Source: Apodospora peruviana (lineage: Eukaryota; Ascomycota; Sordariomycetes; Sordariales; Lasiosphaeriaceae). Taken from it: a stretch of 64,000 nt of DNA. Shown here piece by piece: positions 56,423 through 64,000 of the stretch; positions within the stretch are counted from its first letter, which is position 1; each line of letters starts with the position of its first letter. A program made the translations under genes and the position numbers. The stretch covers positions 7,006,001 to 7,070,000 of the forward strand of contig JAUEDM010000001.1 of assembly GCA_033439685.1 (NCBI GenBank). Direction: 5' to 3'. The notes under the pieces were generated by a model, which worked only from the letters and a program-made list of their open reading frames with translations, made no database searches and had not been told where the DNA came from.

Positions 56423-57485
56423 ATGTCCGATGGCTCCCGAAAAGCGGCTTCGACGAAGTCCTGTACGTTTGCTGTTCTATCCTTCCCTCCATGACAACTC
56501 CTGTCCTAACCTTTGACATTTAGACTTCCACTTCGCCGCCGGCCTCGGGTCGGGCGTCCTTTCAGCCGTGCTCCTCCAACCGATCGACCTCCTCAAGACG
56601 CGTGTCCAGCAGTCCGGCGGCTCGCACTCCCTAACCGCCGCCATCGCCGAGATCCGCGCCGGCGCGGGCCCGCACTTCTTCATCCCGGCCTTGTGGAGAG
56701 GCGCCGTCCCGTCTGCCCTGCGCACCGGTTTCGGTTCCGCCATCTACTTCACCAGCCTCAACGCCATACGTCAGAATGCCGCCCGCATCCCGCTGCTCGC
56801 GCCATACACCACGCCCGCGATAGCGCAACATGGGCAGCAGCACTCCTCCTCCCTCCCCAAACTCTCAAACACAGGCAACCTCCTCGCCGGCGCCGTCGCC
56901 CGCTCCTTCGCAGGCTTCATCCTCATGCCCCTCACAGTCCTCAAAGTCCGATACGAGAGCAGCTTCTACAAATATTCCTCACTAGCCGGTGCAGCGCGGG
57001 ACATCGCCTCCCGCGAAGGACTCCGCGGCTTTTTTGCGGGATTCGGCGCCACGGCGATCCGCGACGCCCCCTACGCGGGCCTCTACGTTCTTTTTTACGA
57101 GCAATCCAAAAAGCGCCTGAGCGCGCTTTATCTCTCCTCTAACAACCACGAAAATGACTCCGGTTCCCAAAAGTCGGCTGGCATAAACTTTGCGAGTGGC
57201 GTCTTTTCGGGCGCCGCCTGCAGCGTCATCTCGAACCCTTTTGATGCTGTCAAGACCCGAATCCAGCTGCAGCCGAACCAGTACCGCAACATGGTGCACG
57301 CGGCCCGCCGCATGGTCGGCGAGGAAGGCCTTCGCGCGCTCTGGGACGGTTTGGCGCTCCGCATGAGCCGCAAGGCGCTCAGCTCCGCGCTCGCGTGGAC
57401 TGTCTACGAGGAGCTGATTAGGCGCGCTGAGGTTACTTTTAGTAGCAACAATAACAGTGGAGGTCAGGCAAAGAGTAATCTATAA
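56423..57485 (+). CDS. HEM25: Mitochondrial glycine carrier (SLC25A38-like)
   Basis: Two exons, 56423-56462 and 56524-57485, across a 61-nt intron (GTACGT donor, CTAAC branch, TTTAG acceptor) give 333 residues. The first exon encodes MSDGSRKAASTKS and the junction makes YFHFAAGLGSG, the conserved start of the first repeat. Three mitochondrial carrier signatures are present: PIDLLKTR, PLTVLKVR and PFDAVKTR, one per repeat, each preceding a membrane helix pair. The second repeat has the atypical PLTVLKVR form known for this subfamily. Hem25 brings glycine across the inner mitochondrial membrane to supply 5-aminolevulinate synthesis, the first step of heme formation. Other SLC25 substrates are less likely given the GxGSGVLSAVLLQPIDLLKTR opening. 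Confidence 0.93.
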
Positions 57486-58372
57486 CTGCGGTCTCCCTTT
57501 CCTACTTTGCCAGTAAGAGAGAAGAGAAGTTGTACTACTACCATATGACTTCTTTACTCACATCACGAATTTTATTAGCTTGCTAAGTGTCTGTCTGGTT
57601 TGTAGCTAGCGACGAGTTGTGTAAGATGTTTACCTATGTATATGTACGTTGGCGAGGAGAGATGAGCCATCTGCTGTAAATAGAATTATCCCCTCAAGGG
57701 CTGATAAAACTCATCTCGACTTTCACATGCTATAACAGAAAGAACTCCATCCACACAAGAAAAACATCACAAACGGTTTCAACAAGGACAAGCATCGAAA
57801 TTGAACAACTACGAAAGAAACAAAAAAGGCAGGGATTAAAGTGGAAGATCGATCATGAGCTCATACTCTCGTCAGACACTACCTGTTCAACCTCTCCGCT
57901 TCCTCCTCGACATTCTCTCATCTCTATAACTGCGTTGCTCATTTTTCGTTATGTTACTATTACCATACATGAAATCCTCCCCCGACATTCATTCCCTCAT
58001 TCATTTGCATATCTTAACCAATTAAGAAGCAAAGCGGGATAAAGGTTGAATCCACAGGCATCCATCTCACCCGGAAAACAGGGGCAAAGAAAAAGCCAAA
58101 GTTAAACCAAAAACGACAACCAAATCAAATCATTTCATCCAAACAGAAATATTCATCCCATCTTCAAAAAGTCAAGGTGAAAACAATCCCAAAATTGGAG
58201 CGGGGATCGAAAACTAGATGTCCTTATCAAATCGGACAAAACAATAAGATCGCTCTGTCTTAAAGAGTCGTCGGACGGAAGTCGTAAACCTATGAGGGTA
58301 TCCATCCAACTGGCAAGAAATCGGTACGGCAAAAGAAACGCGTCAACTCTCTCTCTCCGCTCTCTCCGCTCT
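57486..58372. other. Convergent A-rich spacer
   Basis: About 890 bp of A/T-rich sequence between convergent genes, consistent with 3' untranslated regions. No coding region is supported. Confidence 0.5.
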
Positions 58373-59958
58373 TTACGCCGGCCGACCTCCAGCCAGGTAC
58401 ATCAACAGGCCAGGCGACTTGCTGCGGCGGCGCTCCTTCTTGCGCACCCACTCGAAGTTTTCGTCGTCGTGATGGTGCCTGTGCCGCCTGCCCTCGACCT
58501 GGAGGACAACCTTCTCCTCGCGCTTCTTCTCGACGATGCGGATCTTGCGCGTATGCTCCCACAGCATCTGCTGCTCCCACTCGGGGACCCAGCGCTTGAC
58601 GAGCACATAACCGGGCTCCTAATAAAATAAATCAGTTAGCAGGCTGTTACTGCGGAATCCGCAAGTGGGCAAAAGTGCTGTCTGACCGTGTCATACTCAA
58701 ATTCGATCTTATAAAACAGAAGAGTCTCAATGTCGAGATGGCGGAGCGCCATACGGGTGTACGTGGGACGCCCTTTCTTCGTCTTCTCTTCTTCCTCCTC
58801 CTTCTTAATCTTCTCTTTCTTCATAATGGCCTCAATGTCCTTCTCGTCAACGCCGGCCTGGATCAGATGCTCCTGCATGCGGCGCTGGTACTCCTTTTCC
58901 ATGAGCTCGTGCTCCTTCTTCTCCTTTTCAACGCGCTCCGCTTCCTTGGCCTTGTACTCCCTGATGGCTTCCTCGGCCTCCTTCTCTCGTCGCTTCTTCT
59001 CCTCCTCGGCCTTCTTTTCCTCTTCGAGCTTCTTCAGTTCATACTCTCGGCGAATGCGCTCCTCCTCTCTCTTTTCCTCCTCCTTTCTCTTAATCCTATC
59101 CAGCTCGGCCTTGGCAGCCTTCAACTCTGCATCTTCCTTGTAATGCTTGTCAGTTCTGCCCTCCTCCTCTAGGCGCTTGAGCCGTTCCAGCTCGGCTCTG
59201 TTTCGAGCATTCTCCACTTCCTCCTGGCGTTCCCGTTCACGCTTGCGGTCTTCCTCCCTGCGTCTGATCCGGTCTAGTTCGGCCCTGTCACGAGCGTGCT
59301 CCTTTTCCTCTTCGTAGAGTCTCCGCATCTTCTCTTCCTCCTGCTGCCGCTGATACTTTTCAAGCTCGAATCTCTGCCTGGCAGCCTCCATGTCGCTCTT
59401 GAATTTGCCGTCCCTATTGCGCTCCTCGATTGACCTTTGGTTCGAAATCTGGAGGGCCTGGAGCTCCTGCCGGGCCTTCTCCAGCTCCCATTTATCTTTG
59501 GCGTCGTCGATGTAGCTGTGGGAGCTCGACGAGCGGCGGCTGCGAACCCGGCTGGTGGAACGGTGGATGTGCTTGTGGCGGTGCGACGACACCATGGACG
59601 ACTCATCGGATGAGGAGTAGTAGTGGTGGTGGTCGTCGTGACCCTGGTTGCCGATCACGTTCTTGATCACAACTGGCGCCATTTGTGGCGGCGGGCCCGG
59701 AGGGCTTGAACGCCGCTCCCGTGATCGAGAGCGGGTCCGGGTGAGAACCCCTTGCGGCTCTAGAAATACCGGGACGGGGCCAGTTTGGTAATACCCCGTG
59801 GGCGCGGGGCGCTCCCGGACAATCGGCTGAGGGGCAAAGCGGGGACTCCGCGGCGGGGGAGGGGGAGGGGGAGGATGAGGAGACCGGCCCCTGTGGTGGA
59901 CATGAATATCGATGGACTCATCCTCATCGCTGCTGTAGCGGCGGTAACGGCCACCCAT
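58373..59958 (-). CDS. Highly charged coiled-coil protein, DUF8035-like
   Basis: Two exons, 59958-58687 and 58618-58373, across a 68-nt intron give 505 residues. The ATG at 59958 (MGGRYRRYSSDEDE) is chosen over an upstream frame start at 60126. The N-terminal 150 residues are Pro-, Ser-, Arg- and His-rich with a run of eight Pro. A long Glu/Lys/Arg-rich segment (about 150-400) is a strong single-helix or coiled-coil candidate. After this comes YTRMALRHLDIETLLFYKIEFEYD, then across the splice junction EPGYVLVKRWVPEWEQQ, a compact conserved domain that I recall as resembling fungal DUF8035. Function is unknown. The intron donor GTCAGA is weaker than its neighbours, but exon 2 is conserved-looking and in frame. 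Confidence 0.8.
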
Positions 59959-61921
59959 TTTGATGGTGTAGAGATAACACAGCGCGAATCGCTTGAACCG
60001 AGTCCTTATCTTGATCTGGTACGTAGATCGTATTCGCTTGTTCAAATATCCGGGGCGCTGTTGGCGGTTCAGTCGGGAAACGATGATTTCGTGGGTCTTT
60101 CGTCCGATTTGGTCCGAGGCTTCCACGAGTATTCAATCCTCAGATTACCTGCCTCCAAGAAGACTTTGAGTGTCTAAATAGACTTAAGAAGGGACACCTT
60201 GGGCACGGAGGGGTCAGGAGGAATTGCCAGCTAGGACAACGGAGCGGGGTGTGACCCACCATTTATTCGGCGCGGCAGCGGTCAAGCACACAAGGAGAGT
60301 TCAAGAGTCGAATCGGAGGCATGGAGGGGGGTGGAGAGGGGCTTCCGCATAGAAGGCGTACAGTGCGGCCGTGAGGATGGTCCCAGTTTCTGCAGTACAA
60401 GCAGGTATTCGGGACCAACTTGTGACAGCTGAGCAGCATGTGCCACACCAGTGCATAGCCCATGATGAAGTATCGTGCCCTCTGGTAGACTTGAGAGCGG
60501 GCCAGCATGGTAAGCGGGTATCACGTCTTCCCACGGTGGCCACCCGCTGGTTGGCCAGGAAAAGGGTACTTGCTTGGTGGGGAGGTGGGCAAGGAGGCCA
60601 CCCCGGGACCTGTTGCTGCAAATAAGCGGCATGATTGTGAAGGGGCTGGCTGGCAACGCAACCTGAGCGAAATGCTGGCAAATGACTGGTGGTTAGGGGA
60701 CCGCAGCCCACGGCTTGCGACTTGGGAAGACGACGCGATGGAAGGGCTTGCAGAGGGTACGGAGGAGGGGACCCAAGACAGAGCAGTGCATGTGAGTACC
60801 AGGTCCCGAGCGATCGAGAGCTGGCGGAGGGCTGAGCGATGAAACCTTGGGACGGCTGAGCGGCCGCTGTGCTTCAATCGGGTAGCCATTCGCCCATGTT
60901 CAGGTATCGAGATCGCGGATAACGACATTTTATGAAATGTGTACGGGTTACATATATGTTTTTGCTGATAGTACATGGTATTCCTTTTTCATCTCTCGAG
61001 TCTAAGTTGAAGGACCCGGGACCTGCCGTCCGATGTCTGGATGTTTGACTGCTGCCTGCTTGGGATCACTCCAGCACCTACCCTGATCTTCCATGTGGGG
61101 CCCGGTATCATTGTTAAAGTGGTAGAGCACCAAAGGGTTGACAAACAGCGGGCACGACGGGACTCACGGGAGCCGCAAGAACCAGCAGACTCGCTCGGGT
61201 GGAGTCCGTAGGGCAGTGGGGAAAGAACCCTTGAATGAGGGGATGTTTCCAGGTTCCCAGCTTCCTCCTGGCGTGCAGTAACGGAGATTGGTCTCCTGCA
61301 ATGACAACCAGATCACTCAGAGCCGGACTCGGCTTTCACGAGAGTTTCCAAATTTGCTTCCGCGTGGACTTTCACAGAACATGGTTGAAAAACGATTACT
61401 TTATGCAAACTGACAGACTGGCGAAATGTGGATTTAGTGCGGGGTCGACTTTGTGTAACCAGTAACACTTCAGTTATCTGCTATCAGTCTGAGACCGCGT
61501 GGCGGTTGAGCGGCTGTTGAAACTGATGGGGGAGATTGACCGTATGTGCGTGTACATGCAAAAGGTACGGACAAGAATAGTAACACAAGGCCACTCTGTA
61601 CGGCAAGGTACATGAATCAGGAATGGTTATATTCACACTTTCGGCGATAGACGCGTTTATAAAGAAAAGAGCTGCTCAGCCGGCGCCTGGCCTCCGTTCG
61701 GCCAGACTCTGCCGAGCATGATCTCGAGATTATTCCTTTACACCGTGGTTTGCCGTTGCGGGCCATCCCGTAATCCTAAGGCCAGGCCCGAGCTGGCCAT
61801 CAGATGAGTTTATATCCAGCCTTGTACATCCGGATGGCCCGCGGCGTTGAACAGCATTTGTCCTTGTTCAAGTTCATGCTATATAAGAAGCCCTATAGTC
61901 CCGAGTTAGGTCGTAATATAC
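59959..61921. other. Gene-poor region
   Basis: About 2 kb. The left end is the promoter of the coiled-coil gene. Frames at 60263-60976 on both strands overlap each other and carry no recognisable domain. The right end is the 3' side of prefoldin 1. Confidence 0.5.
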
Positions 61922-62540
61922 TTACTGTCCGCCACTCTTGAGTATTTTCTCCATATGCTCCTGGCTGTTCTTCGCCGTCATCTCGAGATAGTGCAGCCTC
62001 TTGCCGAGCGCCTCCACCTCCGAGTCCATATCCTTCATCTGTCCACCCAGCTTGTTGTGCATCGCCGAAACTGGCAAGGAGACGAACCTGAGGACCGACA
62101 GTGTGAGTGAGGGAGTGATTTCAGGTAAGAAGGGAAAGCGAAAACATAAGTGGAAATAAGACGGCCGGCGACCACATATGTTGTTGTCGGTGCAAGGGAA
62201 TGAGAGAGCAGACAGAGAAAACGCACATCTTGCCTACACCCTCATACACGGCCGTGTCGGACGGTAACGTCGAGATCTCACTCCGAGTGAGTTGCGCGAG
62301 TCGCATCTCACGCTGCTTGCCCGCAAGCTGTGCTCGCACAAGACCAATCTGTTGCTGTGCGGCAATGGCCTGCGACTCAATCTCTCCCATCAACTATATT
62401 TTTGCGCAACTCATGAGTCAGAGAAATAATCAACAACAGCGGACTACCAGTGCATGGCTTCCGTGTCGGGTATGCTCTGGTTAGTTGGGTGGTGTTGGTG
62501 CCCGACTTGCCTTCTGCAACGCTTCGTTTGATATCGACAT
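61922..62540 (-). CDS. PFD1: Prefoldin subunit 1
   Basis: Three exons (62540-62511, 62393-62227, 62087-61922) give 120 residues, the usual prefoldin-beta length. Exon 1 encodes MSISNEALQK. Intron 1 (117 nt) has the borders GCAAGT...ATAG, that is a GC-AG intron; the nearest GT would break the frame, whereas GC joins LQK to LMGEIESQA as the family requires. Intron 2 is 139 nt with GTGCGT and CTCAG and joins GVGKM to FVSLPVSAM. The protein is two long helices around a short beta hairpin (RSEISTLPSDTAVYEGVGKMFV). Prefoldin delivers unfolded actin and tubulin to the chaperonin CCT in the cytosol. Confidence 0.92.
62394..62510 (-). other. PFD1: GC-AG intron in prefoldin 1
   Basis: The 117-nt intron starts GCAAGT and ends ATATAG. 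The donor is otherwise a perfect match to the U1 consensus (AAG|GCAAGT), which is the rule for functional GC donors. Confidence 0.85.
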
Positions 62541-63320
62541 CGTCTCGGCAAGTGGAGGCCTGTCTCTGGATGACTGATGAGTGGCTGTTTCTCAGGCCTG
62601 CCCTGGGCTCAGGATATTTCCGTAATGCGACGGTGCTGTATGAAATCCACAGTCAATCGTCTTCACTATCGGTGAGCTCGAGAATGTTCCGAGGCCTTGG
62701 TGTCTTATGGTCGAGTGCGATTTTTGTCGTGTGTGTTATAACGAGCAAGTGAATTCCCAAATCTGGAAAAGGCGGGATGTGTGGGACTTTCGCGGCCGCG
62801 GCAGGGAGGAAGGCTCCCGCGCCGTACAGTGCAAAGATGGTGCGCTCACACATGGCTCTCGAAACCCCCCGTCTTCATCTGAGGACTGAGGTTGCTGTAC
62901 CATTTCAGAGGACACCATTGACAACGCAACCAAGCAAATTCAAATGTGTTGACTTTTTCTTTCTTGCCACTGATTATCGTAAATCTCATTTTTTGGTGCA
63001 TCCCTCCTTATCCTATGGCGATTCATAAACGCTTACTGAAGCACCCTCAGATAATACGGAATACCTGGGTAGCATCTCATCTGTATTATGGCATCCGGTC
63101 AGATGGTCTGGTCTATATGTTGCATAACCTAGTAGATAATATATCATCTACCCGTATATCGGAGGTACCAGTCTCTCGGACTCTCCGCCTCTTCCATTGT
63201 GTCGTACACTCAGTCAGGTCAACGTGTTCAACAAGCAGCTTGTGGAACACTTTGGGCTTCCTTCTTGTCGCAGACTGATTCGTCGTCAGCAGACTTAAGC
63301 GGACCGAAACTCGGATCCCA
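62541..63320. other. Spacer between prefoldin 1 and ceramidase genes
   Basis: About 780 bp. It contains the promoter of prefoldin 1 and the 3' side of the ceramidase gene. A minus-strand frame (62853-62653, ending ELTDSEDD) is short and unrecognised. An AT-rich stretch with GATAATATATCATC lies near 63137. Confidence 0.45.
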
Positions 63321-64000
63321 TCACCGTATCTTCTTCGATTCGGTCGTTCCTGGTGTTGTTTTGGGCTTCGGTACCACCTGCGGGATGGATCTATACGGTC
63401 GCCAGTCTAGCATGAAGTCGTCCTTCCCTTCGAGACAGCGATTCAGCCACACTCTCCAGAGAATCATGTGGTATGCTGCGTATGGAACCATAGCAAGTCA
63501 GCGCTAAGAGCAAAAATCTCGGAAATTTCTCTGATTCATCAAAGGAACGTTGGACGGGTCTCTTAACGTACCACCTAGACCGGTCAGGATGTGCCACCAA
63601 CCGTGGCCTTCAAGAACAACTGCCCACGGCAGCAAAACCTGATTCCTTGCACTGACGAGGTGGTGACAGAAGGTATTGTCAAGGAGCCAAATCACAAACC
63701 CTACCGAGAATAAAACAGTACCTGCGTATATATATTGGTCAGTGAAAAAGAGAAAGAAAAAAGGGGGCTCAGGACACTTGTTATCACGTACCAGCAACAG
63801 CCAAAGTGTACATTTGCTTCATCTGCTGGTCGTATCCAGCAGGGTCTCGCTTTTTCAGAGTTGGCTTCAGCTTCTTCTCCAAGACGTAAAAGCCCCTTCC
63901 TGTGGTCGCGAGTTGAAGAAGGCCAAATGCCGCCTGGTGGAATACCGGGTTCTTGGCATTGAGATAGTAAACCTAGTGTCATCAATCATCTTCGTTAGCT
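63321..64000 (-). CDS. Alkaline ceramidase, 3' part (truncated by window edge)
   Basis: Three exons are visible: 63972-63792, 63721-63572 and 63475-63321, with introns of 70 and 96 nt and agreeing phases. The N-terminal part lies beyond 64000. Visible sequence has VYYLNAKNPVFHQAAFGLLQ, then a hydrophobic segment into IWLLDNTFCHHL and LPWAVVLEGHGWWHILTGLG, then AYHMILWRVWLNRCLEG and a polar tail. The His residues in CHHL and GHGWWH and the Asp in LDNTFC match the alkaline ceramidase (YPC1/YDC1/ACER) zinc-binding C-terminal half. These ER/Golgi multi-pass enzymes cleave ceramide or phytoceramide to sphingoid base and fatty acid. The donor at 63571 (GTACGT) is used rather than reading on, which would lose the conserved tail. 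Confidence 0.9.

Noticed and set aside
62501..62510. Using the GT four bases downstream as the prefoldin donor instead of GC
   Set aside because: It changes the phase and destroys the conserved LMGEIES sequence in exon 2.
1..64000. A secondary-metabolite cluster, CRISPR array or intact transposon
   Set aside because: No synthase, transposase, reverse transcriptase or spaced direct-repeat array was found; the methyltransferase and zinc-finger genes have no biosynthetic neighbours.

Overview
The window is nuclear DNA from a filamentous ascomycete, most likely a Sordariomycete (Sordariales-like). This rests on gene content, on many short spliceosomal introns (mostly 53-160 nt, GTRNGT donors, CTRAC-like branch sites, YAG acceptors), on widely spaced genes on both strands, and on the protein sequences of the housekeeping genes. 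The species cannot be named from the sequence alone. No operons, rRNA, CRISPR array, intact transposon or clustered secondary-metabolite pathway was seen.

Layout. 0-7 kb: a PLP-dependent cystathionine gamma-synthase/lyase-family enzyme, a membrane-anchored polysaccharide deacetylase, a small unknown protein, and the endopolyphosphatase PPN1. 7-14.7 kb: a long gene-poor stretch with one doubtful small gene. 14.7-24 kb: a large Zn2Cys6-like plus C2H2 zinc-finger protein facing a 991-residue protein with a C-terminal methyltransferase domain. 24-32 kb: a gene-poor stretch, then TMA22 (DENR), borealin/NBL1, the proteasome ubiquitin receptor RPN10, and the TRAPP subunit TRS23. 33.5-44 kb: a UDP-sugar transporter of the YEA4 type, AMP deaminase, and the endocytic adaptor SLA1. 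46-47 kb: a TLC-domain membrane protein. 48.4-53.7 kb: two adjacent, divergently oriented, broken genes of unknown families. 54-64 kb: COG8, the mitochondrial glycine carrier HEM25, a charged coiled-coil protein, prefoldin subunit 1, and the 3' part of an alkaline ceramidase that runs off the right edge.

The genes do not form one pathway. They are a typical fungal mixture of housekeeping functions: vesicle traffic (TRS23, COG8, SLA1), proteostasis and translation (RPN10, prefoldin, TMA22), purine, sulfur, heme, polyphosphate and sphingolipid metabolism, and chromosome segregation (borealin). I did not find a convincing new multi-gene system. The most interesting points are gene-structure oddities (a GC-AG intron, a 20-nt microexon, 5- and 7-nt first exons, two frame-preserving introns hidden in open frames, an NPF motif isolated on a 26-nt last exon), the lysine/acid-rich tracts of PPN1, the decayed gene pair, and a palindromic ACCTAGGT/TAGGTA motif seen repeatedly between genes.

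Exon borders were assigned by eye from splice signals, reading-frame continuity and remembered family conservation. No alignments or searches were run.
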